Shown here: positions 48,454 through 58,928 of the stretch, piece by piece | How positions within the stretch are numbered: position 1 is the stretch's first letter | Layout: each line of letters opens with the position of its first letter | Origin: Ricordea florida | Lineage: Eukaryota; Cnidaria; Anthozoa; Corallimorpharia; Ricordeidae | Direction: 5' to 3' | Assembly (NCBI GenBank): GCA_949710005.1 | Contig: OX453287.1 | Coordinates: 1,204,501 to 1,268,500 of the forward strand | Length of the DNA stretch: 64,000 nucleotides | Translations under genes and position numbers: made by a program | The notes under the pieces: generated by a model | Told to the model about the DNA's origin: nothing | Databases searched by the model: none | The model's input: only the letters and a program-made list of their open reading frames with translations

Positions 48454-48984
48454 TTAATCTTCATTACCCCACACCTCTTCTTCCAAAAACTTTAACTCAT
48501 CAAATTCAATACACCAATCTAAATATCTAGATGGGTGCCAAGCAACAACCATTAGTTCATCATATAAAGATTCATAAATATTCTCTTTATAAAATATCTT
48601 ATATGGTTCAACCTCTATTTTTAAAGAAAAAGAATCATGAATAATTTTTTTTTTCATCTCACTCCCGTGCCAATATGTAAAAGTATTATCCATTGATTTT
48701 ATTAATTCTGAAACAAGCTCTTCATCAGTAAAATTTTGACAAAAACTAAAAACAAAAAAAATATCCTGTAATCCATAACAAATAGTACACCCAAAATCTT
48801 CATCTTTTTCATAACCTAGATTTCTTACAGATATTGTTCTTTTTTCACTCATAAAAAACCTATATTTTGGGATGTCTTCCATTAAATATTCCTTTAATAC
48901 AGTAATAAAAGTATATATATCTAATCTTTCTTCATTAATATATTCAATAGTAATATTTTCTTCTTCTGCATCTTTTCTATCCAT
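48454..48984 (-). CDS. Uncharacterised protein with AWHPSRYLDWC motif, 176 aa (element B)
   Basis: C-terminal YDELMVVAWHPSRYLDWCIE and KFLEEEVWG match element A. Upstream similarity is weak, limited to acidic and Tyr-rich segments. Unlike element A it does not overlap the SAP/zinc gene and has its own AAAATTGA box 39 nt upstream. Function unknown. Confidence 0.83.
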   Translation of the reverse strand: MDRKDAEEENITIEYINEERLDIYTFITVLKEYLMEDIPKYRFFMSEKRTISVRNLGYEKDEDFGCTICYGLQDIFFVFSFCQNFTDEELVSELIKSMDNTFTYWHGSEMKKKIIHDSFSLKIEVEPYKIFYKENIYESLYDELMVVAWHPSRYLDWCIEFDELKFLEEEVWGNED

Positions 48985-49023
48985 TTTTATGTTATTTTAT
49001 TATATGTTTTTTCTTTTTAAATA

Positions 49024-49031
49024 TCAATTTT
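49024..49031 (-). promoter_or_regulatory. AAAATTGA box for the 176-aa gene
   Basis: Minus-strand AAAATTGATATTTAAAAAG, 39 nt before the ATG: the same spacing as the 90-aa gene. Confidence 0.65.
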
Positions 49032-49032
49032 T

Positions 49033-49061
49033 GTTATGAAACCAAAATAGGGTTACATAAC
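49033..49061 (-). terminator. 3' hairpin of the SAP/zinc gene (element B)
   Basis: GTTATGAAACC ... GGTTACATAAC with one mismatch, 7 nt after the stop of the SAP/zinc gene and directly abutting the AAAATTGA box of the next gene. Confidence 0.65.
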
Positions 49062-49068
49062 ATAATTT

Positions 49069-49455
49069 TCAACATTCCTTACAATGATACTTTTGTTTAT
49101 TATGTTTGCATATTTGTGATCCGCCGCATTCTTTACAAAAACTTTTTTGCTTGTTATGAACACATATTTCTGAACCATCACATAATATGCAGTAAGACTT
49201 TCTTTTCCCATGAACGCATATTTGTGATCCACCGCATTCTTTGCAAGAATATTTTTTAATTCTATGTTCACAATAATAATAATAATTATACATTGAAATA
49301 GCTTTAAAAAATAACTTATCAACATCCTCATCTGGAAATTTTCCCAACTCATTAATTAAAACAGCTTTAGTCATTTTATGGCGTCCCTTAATGTTCAACT
49401 GCCTTGCAATAAATTTTAGTTGCGGAATATTCAAACTTTGTAATTTTTGATCCAT
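49069..49455 (-). CDS. SAP-like plus zinc-knuckle repeat protein, 128 aa (element B)
   Basis: The frame is open from 49473, but the ATG at 49455 (MDQKLQSLNIPQLKFIARQL) aligns with element A and sits just inside the TIR. SAP-like N-terminus, then four C-x2-H...C-x2-C units (ICVHGKRKSYCILCDGS, ICVHNKQKSFCKECGGS and others), ending KYHCKEC. One repeat fewer than element A and no basic tail. Confidence 0.85.
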   Translation of the reverse strand: MDQKLQSLNIPQLKFIARQLNIKGRHKMTKAVLINELGKFPDEDVDKLFFKAISMYNYYYYCEHRIKKYSCKECGGSQICVHGKRKSYCILCDGSEICVHNKQKSFCKECGGSQICKHNKQKYHCKEC

Positions 49456-49460
49456 CATAA

Positions 49461-49718
49461 TATTGTATTTCACTAATTTTTCTTTTAAGCCGTAATTATT
49501 TTCAAATTTTTTCGCAGAGAGACCCTCCCAAACCTAAAACGTGTTTATGAATTTTGCGGAGACTTGAAACTCCCAAACCTAAAACGTACTTATGAACTTA
49601 GCAGACCCTCCCAAACCTAAAACGTACTTATGAGCCTTAAGCTAAAAAAGGACAGAGAATTTCAGTCAAATTTGAAAATAACCTAAAAACGTACTTATAA
49701 ACACGCTTACATAGTAGT
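49461..49718. repeat. Element B right terminal inverted repeat
   Basis: Ends CACGCTTACATAGTAGT and contains three copies of the ACCTAAAACGTACTTATGAA unit against eight on the left. Confidence 0.92.
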
Positions 49719-49723
49719 CAAAT
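49719..49723. repeat. Target-site duplication CAAAT, right of element B
   Basis: Pairs with 33812-33816. Confidence 0.9.
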
Positions 49724-50812
49724 GTATGTTAGTCATTCACGTGTTGCGTTGGACCAGGTCTAATTATAGTTCACACTTTTACGGTTATTTATTTCTTATG
49801 TTAAGTAACTACAGCTGATTGTAGTGAATAAATGAAGGCAGTACTTTTTTAAACTTACAATGTAATTAAGAATAATTAATAATTATTTTTTCATTCTCGT
49901 GAAAAATGTTTTTCGGGCTGGTAGATGTTGGTTACAGCTTGCCCGAAGGGCAATCTGTAAAATTAATTTTCTTTGCACCCTGCTTGGAGTAAACATTTAT
50001 TTTACCGAGGTGTTCGTTTTTACACGAAAATGACAAGAGTTGGGTCCTGCATTTCCCAGTAGCGTGTACAAATCTTTTAAATACATTTACGCAAATAGAA
50101 TAGTTAATTTCATCAGGAATAGAATACAGTACATTGATAATTTGTGTTTTTTGTAGAATATACTCCATGACTTTGTAGGTAGAAAGACCGTACTTATGGC
50201 AGACGAAAGTTTAGACAAAAATCATAGCAAGTTAAACGACCTCGACACTTAACTTTAGTTAAAAACGTTTGTGAATTCCTTCGCAATATTTTAGAATGCT
50301 TTTACAGTTTAAAGTGAAATGAAAGTACTAACGGGAGCCCCGCTTTTAGGCTTGGCTAAATCTATATATTAGGATGACTTGTAGCAGCCTTGCCAGAGTG
50401 ATTTGAGAGCAGACAGGACAAACACTCTACCTTAGATCTTGTGTTTGCACCAGCTCGAAAATTCTCCCAAACGCACCATGATTTTACATTCTTAGACAGA
50501 CACAACTACAGTACTCCTACTATCTCTTTTATCTTGAATTTTGTGGATGAAAAAATTTTTCTAGCAGCATTTACCAGAAGGCCGGCCAGGAGCGGTTTGC
50601 AGCCATCTTCTTTCCTTCACCATCGGTTACTAAACAAGTCTGAACTAAAGCCACACTAACCAAAATCACAGTTGACAAGCACCCTGAAACCCTGTTGGGC
50701 TCCCCCATAAATGTTATTGAAGACCCTGTTTTCACATTGCCTAATTAAAATTTGATGCTGCCATTGATATAAGTGTGATTTTTGTGATTGTTTGTCTAAT
50801 CTTATGCAATAG
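49724..50812. other. Host intron right of element B
   Basis: AT-rich with no recognised gene. CGGGAGCCCCGCTTTT near 50333 is the reverse complement of the GCGGGGCTCCCG block near 32505, the same intron's other end, so a divided MITE family may be present. Confidence 0.5.
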
Positions 50813-50922
50813 ACTGGAAACATGAGAAGGTTTTTCTCTGATATGGAAGTGTTTGCCTTGATGGTGGCTTGCTACTGCCACGATCTTGATCACCGTGGCA
50901 CCAACAACGCATTTCAAACCAA
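50813..50922 (+). CDS. Phosphodiesterase exon 12 (HD metal-binding motif)
   Basis: Encodes [20 protein letters not shown] and TNNAFQT. HDLDHRG is the invariant HD-type metal motif of class I PDEs. Donor AA|GTACGT, phase 2. Confidence 0.95.
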
Positions 50923-52273
50923 GTACGTTTATACAAAAATATAGAAGTTACTATTAATGAAAGAAACTATGTTTACAACACTAAAAAGGTAGTCTTTGGA
51001 AACCTAGATCAGGGGAATAACAAGTACCTCGAAATAAGGTGTTCATGAACAACTTGTACTGCACAAACATGATAAAGCCTGGCAATTGTCTTTGTCGTCC
51101 TGTGTAAAGCTACCAAATTAAATGGCCTTTTTCAAAGTTTTCGTGGGAATTTTAAACAAGTGACTATAAAACTCAGGCAGTTTAATTTTGATCCTTAAAA
51201 GATGACTTTGTCTTTTAAACGTTGCCATCGTTGCTGGTTTTATTTTTATTTTAATTTCTATTTTTTGTTTTGCACAGTTAATGGAAAGGTATGTTATAAG
51301 TCTGAAAACGTTATATAGGGTGGCGTGAAAGAAACCATCACCAGTTAAATATTTTTTATATCAGCTGTGAACGTATATCTGCCGAACAGATGAAAAATAT
51401 TGTCTCAAACGAAAGTGTTTTCCCGGCTCAAATGCGCAAGCCATTTGCCATGGATTTTCAATGGCAAGCTTGGGGTCACTACGTTGTGTCCCGAGTTAAC
51501 AGACTAACGCGTGCATAAGGTACAGAGAATGAGAAACGTTATCACAACTTGCTAGCAGAATAACACAACATTTCAAGATAACGATGATGTTGGGCACCAC
51601 TCCGTCTGCATTTGTCACGTGGTGCTTGTGCTCATTCCACGTGAAAGCATCTGCGTGGTTTTGTCTATGCTTATACCAAGAGAAAATGAGGAAAGAGAAC
51701 TGACCCCGTCTGATATGATAGGTGGACAGAATCTATTTTTAGCGCAGAATCTATTTATATCTCGTTCCATGGCTGCGCGGTTTCCACATGGCGCATTGAA
51801 ATTACAACCACGTGATGAGAAGGACATTAGCCATTGGTCAGTTAAAATAGTTTCCGGATCTAAAAAGAGATTTCGTCCCCTTATCATAGTAAGAGAGCCC
51901 AGTTTGGAAGATATGTTCTCTTACCTCATTTTCTCTTCATTACGGTCCCCTTATCATAGTAAGAGAACCCAGTATGGAAGATACGTTCTCTTACTTCATT
52001 TTCTCTTGATTGTGTCTCCTTATCATAGTAAGAGAACCAAGTATGGAAGATACGTTCTCTTACCTCATTTTCTCTTGATTGTGTCTCCTTATCATAGTAA
52101 GAGAACCAAGTATGGATGATCTGTCCCCTTATCATAGTAAGAGAACATAGTATGGAAGATACGTTCTCTTACCTCATTTTCCCTTGCTTATAGGTATAAG
52201 TGTACCGCAGGTGGTAGCGGGCTTTTTCACGTGGAAAATTTTGATGTTTCTGTGTTGACCTTTGTTATCACAG
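50923..52273. other. Host intron with tandem repeat
   Basis: Contains the 70-bp array at 51877-52180; otherwise featureless. Confidence 0.5.
51877..52180. repeat. About 70-bp tandem repeat, 4.4 copies
   Basis: Units TTATCATAGTAAGAGAACCC...GGAAGATACGTTCTCTTACC start at 51881, 51951, 52020, 52089 and a short one at 52129. AGAGAAC / GTTCTCT inside each unit gives a local hairpin. Confidence 0.92.
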
Positions 52274-52361
52274 GGCAGAGTCTCCTTTGGCGCAGCTTTA
52301 CGGAACCTCTACAATGGAACATCATCACTTTGATCACTCCATCATGATCCTTAACTCAGAA
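52274..52361 (+). CDS. Phosphodiesterase exon 13 (catalytic)
   Basis: Encodes [20 protein letters not shown] and [17 protein letters not shown] is diagnostic of the PDE5/6/11 catalytic core. Confidence 0.95.
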
Positions 52362-52913
52362 GTATATATCACTGTGTTAGATTTTGGTTGAAGAACAATT
52401 TAAACTGTCTTGAATAACTGTAGAGGTTTTAGTCATGGTCAAAAACCTTCCACTGCTGTCTTATTGACCTGACTAGAGTAGAATCGACCCTGCGCACAGT
52501 CGATCTTACTGAGCGTATAGTCGATTCAGTGTGCGCATGTGTAACGTGAAGTACGTGTAGCTCGTGCTACAAGCGAGTGAGGACCAATGGCTAAATTCTG
52601 GGGAAAAACGTTGCCACATCATTTATTAGACGTTCAGTGGATTGTGGGGTCCGCACAACTTCTCCACATGTAGAGATATTTACACGAAGATACAATTTTG
52701 TTGTTATTTTGGTTAATTCCTTTATAAAAGTGGCCAATATCATAAGAAAGTTGATTGGCTGAGTTTTGTTAGTTGCAATTCAGATGTCTTTCAACTCTGT
52801 TCCATTGATGTAGCACTTGAGTAATAATCGAATAATAACAAGAATTATAAAAGGCAAAATGGTCAGCTCCCAGAGAAAGGAACGGCTGATTAGTTTGGTT
52901 TTCTCTTTTACAG

Positions 52914-53014
52914 GGGAACAACATTTTTGCAGCACTTGCTCCAGATGACTATCGTCTCACAATAAAACTGCTGGAACACGCCATCTTATCTACGGACCTG
53001 GCGCTGTATTTCCA
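52914..53014 (+). CDS. Phosphodiesterase exon 14 (catalytic)
   Basis: Encodes [20 protein letters not shown] and [21 protein letters not shown]-type block. Donor CCA|GTGAGT, phase 2. Confidence 0.94.
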
Positions 53015-53437
53015 GTGAGTCGATGATTTTGGTGTGGAGTTCAAAGCAATGTTTCGCAACAACACACCCTCGATATTTTCCCGCTTGGACCAGTTGGCTG
53101 GAATAAGTGTGAAGGAAGGGTGAAAAATAAAGGGTGTTATTGCTTCTATTTTTTTCTATTTTTGCCCCGTTCAGAACCTGTTTAGCCAACACTATTCCTT
53201 GCAACCTCAAGCATTAAACTTAAGCTGCCCTTAACCAGACACGGTCCTTATTAAAAGTATCATCTTTTGTCCTGTCTGTTTTCTCAATAGTCCTCATTGT
53301 TACGTGTCTCATCTCATCTCTATCTCATCATGCTCTTGTAGGTTTTATTTACCTATCATGCTTCTGTACCTGATATTTTACCCATCGTTATCATGTACGT
53401 TGTGTTTTCTCCATCACCTTGTCTTATGGTTTCACAG

Positions 53438-53579
53438 GAAGAGAGGCGATTTTGAGAAAGTCGTTCATGCGGACGAGCCCAACTGGACCACAGATAATAA
53501 CCGCGAACTTCTACGAGCTATGATGATGACAGCATGTGATGTTGCAGCCATTACAAAACCTTGGGATGTTCAAGAGCAG
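53438..53579 (+). CDS. Phosphodiesterase exon 15 (catalytic, metal Asp)
   Basis: Encodes RAMMMTACDVAAITKPWDVQ, containing the metal-ligand Asp. The MMMTACD wording is PDE6-like. Confidence 0.95.
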
Positions 53580-54005
53580 GTACAGTATGTATGATGTGTG
53601 TGAATTTTCGTACACTACTCGGCTATAAGGACATGCTGCAGTGTCAAGCTTTGACGCCAGTCTTAATTGTCTTTGGGTCTTTCCTTGTTTTAAGTAATTT
53701 TTTTTTCTTTTATACTTGTATGGGCTAGGATTAGTTGGATCAATGGACGTTTCTGGGCAACCGTGCACCTACCCCTCTCCTAACCCAACATAAATAAAGC
53801 CAAAGGTGATCGTACACAAAACAAAAATGTGTGGACAAAAGATCCTCCTTTCCTTCAATTGTCTTTTATCACTAAGTTATGTGGCTTTGGACTAACGCTC
53901 ATGCGTACCATAGGGACTCAGCTGACACAATTGTTTGTCATTTTTTGCTGTGTAAGCAATTTTTCATTAGTTTATTTTGTGATTGTTGCTCCTTCCTTAC
54001 CGCAG

Positions 54006-54080
54006 GTTGCCAATTTAGTTGCTAGTGAGTTCTTTGAGCAAGGCGACCTGGAACGAACACAACTCCATGCCGAGCCTATT
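54006..54080 (+). CDS. Phosphodiesterase exon 16 (catalytic)
   Basis: 25 codons, VANLVASEFFEQGDLERTQL then HAEPI; EFFEQGDLER is the substrate-pocket helix. Confidence 0.95.
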
Positions 54081-54417
54081 GTAAGTTGCATGTAAAGATT
54101 CTTTTGTTTCATGGTAACATAATGTTAAGTTTCACGAAAAAAAGAACCAACGTTGAGGTTTTCGTGAAACTTGTCACCCCTTGAACTATTTGGCATAGTG
54201 TTTCTATTTAGGTTCCGTTATGTATTTCAAACTTGCAATCCTTTTTTGGTGGGGAGAGTGAACTGCAGAGTCGTCAGTCTACTTGATGTGTAGTATCAGT
54301 AAACAAAGTTGGTCAGAAATATGAAGGGATGTCTCAGTAAGTGAAGTCCAACTTTAAACTGCAGTAAAGACTATTTGTTCCCCTTGTTTCGTCTGATATT
54401 TTTTCTGTATTTTGTAG

Positions 54418-54501
54418 CCAATGATGGATCGCAAAAAGAAAGATGACCTTCCAAAAATGCAAGTGGGCTTTATCGATTTTATCTGTATGCCAGTGTACAA
54501 G
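54418..54501 (+). CDS. Phosphodiesterase exon 17 (invariant Gln)
   Basis: 28 codons, [20 protein letters not shown] then FICMPVYK. The Gln in MQVGFID is the nucleotide-binding glutamine of all class I PDEs. Confidence 0.95.
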
Positions 54502-54697
54502 GTGAGATGCAGAACATTTCCATTGCTAGGGAAAATCACGCATTCTATCTTACATCTCGTGTGTCCCTTTACGACACGCGTAACATTACCCAGGCAATCT
54601 TCCTTCTGAAACCCTATTGTGCTGTGCTGAAAGCATTTCTTAAAAGAGATCGTAAAACGTAAGTGTGCTAATACGTTTATTTACTTTACTTTTGTAG

Positions 54698-54788
54698 TTA
54701 TTTTATGATCTCGAACCGTGTCTTAAGCCATTGTATGATGGATGCGAGAACAACAGGCACAACTGGCAGGCATTGGCTGACAAAAAAG
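54698..54788 (+). CDS. Phosphodiesterase exon 18 (end of catalytic domain)
   Basis: Encodes LFYDLEPCLKPLYDGCENNR and HNWQALADKK, the terminal catalytic helix. Donor G|GTGAGA, phase 1. Confidence 0.93.
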
Positions 54789-55106
54789 GTGAGAGTTGTG
54801 ACAAGGTATCAGCCAAATTTATTTTTCTTTTCCTTGAATCTTTCATTCTCTACTCTTTTTCCTTTCCTTAACGTACAGAACAAGGACTTCGAAATATTAA
54901 GTATCGAAACTATCCAAATTGGCAGGTATTTCATGAGAAACTTGAGGTCTGTTATTTGATCAAAGTCTCCCAAAAAAAATCAAAAAATTAAATGCCTTAA
55001 TTTGTTTAAGGGGAAAATTAAATAAACAAAGTAGAACTATGCGGACTCCTAAGCTGAGTTGTACTTACCCAGTTCTTTGCTTTACTTAGTTCTACTTTAC
55101 TTCTAG

Positions 55107-55285
55107 AGTTGACGGAGGCCAATAATGGAACTAGCAATAATGCCAAGGGCAAAAAGAATTCAGCTGCTGAAAAGAGCGTTAAATCCACCGAAGGAGACCG
55201 GAAGGTGTCTCAACCAAAAGATCCATCGACCGAAGCTGGCTGCAAGAAACAACAGAAGAGATCAAAGTTTTGTGTTATTCTGTAA
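55107..55285 (+). CDS. Phosphodiesterase exon 19 (polybasic tail and CaaX)
   Basis: Last exon, 58 residues after the split Glu codon. A low-complexity Lys/Asn/Ser tail runs into CKKQQKRSKFCVIL and TAA at 55283-55285. CVIL is a CaaX box with a C-terminal Leu, which favours geranylgeranylation, and the adjacent Lys/Arg cluster favours membrane binding. PDE6 and, as I recall, the Drosophila PDE5/6 enzyme are prenylated; human PDE11A is not. So this is probably a membrane-attached PDE5/6/11 relative. Confidence 0.88.
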
Positions 55286-56210
55286 ACTGAAACTGTTCAT
55301 TTTTCGTATTCAAACCAAAGAATAATTTTTAAAGTCGAATACCTTTTATTTTTAACGTATTCTTTTTTCGTCTTTCTAATGCTTTCATGGATTATTCTTG
55401 ATACCGGGATAATTTTTTTCAGATTCCTTTTGGCGCACAAGTTTGAACTGTAAGGGAGAAAAAGTGTTTCTTTAGAATCGAGCTTTCTTCTTTTTACCGT
55501 TCAGTTTAACATCTTTCTAGCTGTTGTTGAGTGGCTTCTTAAGTGTCAGATTCTTTGAATCTGATCTCTCGAAAATATTTAACTAAATCGTGTAAGGTTT
55601 TACTATGGCATCGTTTCTATGATGAAGTTACGTGCCAGATGGTCAATTGTGCTTTTGGAGTATCTGGAATGAATGTAAAAATTAGTAGGAAATATTTATT
55701 CTGTAAATATATATTTATCAAGCAGATGCTTCTGAAGAATGGAAAAAGTAATATATTGGTGTCCTGGAAAAGAAAATGTAAAACAAGGAAATTACACAGT
55801 TTATTTTTATACCAATGAAATACAATTTCACTCAGCTGATGTTTTTCTATTGTTATCATCTAACACCACCAAAAGTTCTCGTCACCTCTTTGGCTCGCAT
55901 ATGCTATAATTCATTGTAACATGGCTTTGGGAAAGCGCGCGCTATGATTGGCTAATACGCGCCAGCCATTTGCCTATAGACCACTTCCGTAAATAGCGGC
56001 CGATTTATTATTCTTTTGTATGTATGTTAATTAGACCCACTAACCTCTTTTGGAACAAAAATTTTATTGAATTTTGCACATCCTAGCGAGGCCAGTAAGG
56101 CTGATTAACATGAAAACAAAAGGGTTTTTTTGTTTGGCCTCCATTATGAAAGAGCTCTATGGGTTGCATGCTGAAGTCAGATTGTGAAGTTGTGGGGTCT
56201 TGTGTTATAA

Positions 56211-56378
56211 AAGAAATGGTAAACGTAGCAGCTGTGCAACCATCGAGTTATGAAAGCACTTGGGAGGTTGCTAAGCACTCAAGAAGTTGGAGATCTCTTA
56301 CGCTTCTTTCGTGCTTAGCAACCTCCCGCGTGCGTCCATAACTCGATGGTTGCACAGCTGCTACGTTTACCATTTCTT
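56211..56378. mobile_element. Foldback MITE with AAGAAATGGTAAACG termini
   Basis: A 40-bp arm at 56211-56250 matches the complement of 56339-56378, continuing imperfectly inwards (GGGAGGTTGCTAAGCAC on both sides). Confidence 0.9.
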
Positions 56379-56817
56379 CATCAATAGGCCGTAAATGGTT
56401 TCATATGTACAAAGGAAATGTCCTTGGTCTTTCAACTCACTTTTGACTTGTCTGTGATAATTACGCGCAAAGTGATCGCTAAACTCGGGGCAAATATAAA
56501 ATAAGTGAAAAAAAAATCATTTATTTGCCTCTTTCCCTAATATTAACAATTAATACATACTTCAAAGTATGGCGAGGTGGTCGCTGGAAACCACCAGGCT
56601 TAAATAGTTGAGGCCAGCTTTAACATAACAATATGTTTACATAAATTGTGCTTAAAACTGTGTACGGCTTTGCCAATTCAGTAATTATTTTTCTAAAAAC
56701 TCTATAGCAGTTTTTTCTTTAAGTTACTAAAACTTGACAGAAAATTATTCGCTCTCGATTTCTACGACGTGGTAGTTGATTCGGCCTTCGGCCCCATCAA
56801 CTATGACGTCATATAAA

Positions 56818-56943
56818 TCTCGGCACCTTCACCAGTTACCGGCACAGATGACGTAGCACATTGTTTCCCCATTGTTTTTCATTGCCTGGCTTTTTTTTTT
56901 ACGTCATCTGTGCCCGTACCTGGAGAAGGACCCAAAATCTCGA
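56818..56943. mobile_element. Foldback MITE with GCACAGATGACGT arms
   Basis: ACCGGCACAGATGACGT and ACGTCATCTGTGCCCGT pair, with imperfect outer arms (GGCACCTTCACC / GGAGAAGGACCC). Confidence 0.7.
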
Positions 56944-57605
56944 GCTCATAATCTCATTGTTAATTAGTAGAAACCAACTGGCATCATTATGAATCCTGCA
57001 ATCTGATTGGCTAACGTAATCACTATCTGTTCTGATATTTACCAATGATTCTCTAAAATGGAGGTGAATAGTACAGAAGCGAACACACACAAGAAAACTG
57101 TGACCATCAGAGCAGCGTGTCTTGTTTAAATCATTTCAAAGGAACCATTATTATTTAGTTGAGGGAGAGGGTGGGGAACAAGGATTCTGTATTTGGAGGG
57201 AGGGTCACACTTTTTTTAGTGTCATGTTTTGTAGAAAAAAAAAAACATGAAAAAGTCTTAAGCCTTATCCTTTTTCCAAAATACTTTATAACTGTGTTTG
57301 TTTTGTAGTACAAAGCTTACACAGATTAATAAAATGGAACGTGAGTGGAACTCATCAAAAGCAAAGTTGATAGATCTTGTTGGAAACACTGGATGTCATT
57401 TCTTGTTTTGAAATACATATGGAGCGGTACAACTGATTTGCGCAAACTTTTTCAATATGGACTATTAAGAGATATCGGGGCGTGTCTAAGTTATGCTATC
57501 TTAAACCTTTTACCGAGTAAAATGCCTGAGTAGCCAAAATTGCTTGTTACAAAACAATTTTATCATCAGCAAGCGTTTAAAGTCTCCAGATATCTGTTAA
57601 CGCCA

Positions 57606-57770
57606 AGGGCGCTTTCCATTCAACAAAAATTCCGACCGGTCAGACCGCTCAAAGTGGACCACCTTCAAAGCTCGTCCCGAATATTCCGCTCGGACCAAAC
57701 CGAAATGGTGCGTTCCATTTGATGTACCAACCGAAGTTACCGGACTTTTGGCTTGAATGGAAAGTGCCCC
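57606..57770. mobile_element. Foldback MITE with GGGCGCTTTCCATTCAA termini
   Basis: Left GGGCGCTTTCCATTCAA pairs with right TTGAATGGAAAGTGCCC; the interior also pairs around CCGACCGG. Confidence 0.8.
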
Positions 57771-58571
57771 AAATTTAATTTGAAGCCTTGTAAAAATTAT
57801 TTTAAAATTCAAATATTTTATGCAAATTTAATGTATTCATTTTTTGTTTGACACCTTCGTTCTGGCCCCGCTGAAAGGGAAGAAAAGTTTCGAACGATGA
57901 ATGTCTACCATTTCAACCAAAAAAGCAACGTTTTAGACTGGGAAATCGTTACTGTAATGGAGGTTGCGTGGAGACCGTTCCAAGGAGTTTGTTTTTTGCG
58001 AAACTTGGGTTTGGGGAACGTTGCAGTTGATGAAAGCCGAGACATACGACCGTTGAAACCACCCCAAAGCGAACGAGGTCGATGAGGAATTCAAGTCCGT
58101 CGCATCTGCCTTATAGGTAACTGTATTGTGTTTATTATTTGTGTCTTAGTTGCTGTACAACTGAAGGATATTTCTCAAAGAAATATATTTGTCCCTATTC
58201 CGAATTCTTCGCTACTATAATCCTTTCTCATGTCAATGTGTATGGTGTTACAATAATACAAACTCCTTAAGGTGGAAAATGTATCATACAGTTTTAGTGT
58301 AATTGCTACATATTGTTGGTAGTTGATACGATATTTCACTAAGAATTAACGTTTGAAAGGCTCTATTATATTTTTAAAACCAAGCACCTCCATCCTGATT
58401 TTAACATCTTATATTTATTTAAATGAAGCAATAAATGTTTATTTTACCAGTGAGTATCGTCAGCTCTAATTTAAATTATTTCTGAGCTGCCACATAAGTA
58501 CCAATAAAGATGTACAACGCTGGGCAAATGAAGCTAGTAATAATGACTTCTTTCTATCATCCTGTACACAG

Positions 58572-58726
58572 GTATCCCAAGGAGAAGATCATTTTTGGTG
58601 TTGATCAAGCTGCAGCCAGTTGCACGCGCCGCTTTTGAGACATCATCACCACCACCACCACCAGGAATTGCGCCTAAATGTGAGAGAAAAGCAACAGTGA
58701 ACCCACCTTGGGATAAGTTAAGTTAA
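58572..58726 (+). other. Candidate terminal exon, weak
   Basis: After a TGTACACAG acceptor a frame stays open for 50 codons to TAA (LQPVARAAFETSSPPPPPGI, ending NPPWDKLS). Pro-rich, no recognised family; no upstream exon found. It could be an alternative last exon or chance. Confidence 0.25.
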
Positions 58727-58750
58727 TTTTTACGTTTTGCAAATGTGTAT

Positions 58751-58928
58751 GTTGTAGGTTAGAATGAGTTTCAGGTCAAAGTGGTTCCAAACTAGTTTGA
58801 TTTGTTTTTTCCTTTTTCGTTTGTTTCAGATTGATTTCCATAATCCTCCAATAATCTAAAACAAAGGAAAAAACAAATCAAACTGGTTTGGAACCATTTT
58901 GACCTGAAATTCATTTTAACCTACAACA
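58751..58928. mobile_element. Foldback MITE with GTTGTAGGTTA termini
   Basis: GTTGTAGGTTAGAATGAGTTTCAGGTC... pairs with ...GACCTGAAATTCATTTTAACCTACAAC at the right. Confidence 0.85.

Larger units (their letters stand above)
33817..49718 (+). mobile_element. Element B: nearly complete Maverick/Polinton provirus, 15,902 bp
   Basis: Inverted repeats starting ACTACTATGTAAGCGTG are flanked by CAAAT. The gene order matches element A in the opposite orientation, with these differences: a nonsense codon in the polymerase, a Pro-rich polymerase N-terminus, a different cargo gene, a spaced rather than overlapping terminal gene pair with an added hairpin, and unequal TIR lengths (about 516 versus 258 bp) from tandem-repeat expansion. 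Its separate target duplication shows an independent insertion. It lies in the phosphodiesterase intron between exons 11 and 12, with most genes in the host sense direction. Confidence 0.93.
55286..58570. other. Region downstream of the phosphodiesterase
   Basis: 3' UTR and intergenic sequence with three foldback MITEs (listed) and no convincing gene. Open frames here are short and lack recognisable motifs. Confidence 0.5.

Noticed and set aside
11028-49723. One composite element spanning both Polintons
   Set aside because: Each element has its own TIR pair and its own 5-bp duplication, and three host exon or transposon blocks lie between them.
51877-52180. CRISPR-like array
   Set aside because: Simple 69-70 bp tandem repeat in a host intron with no unique spacers.
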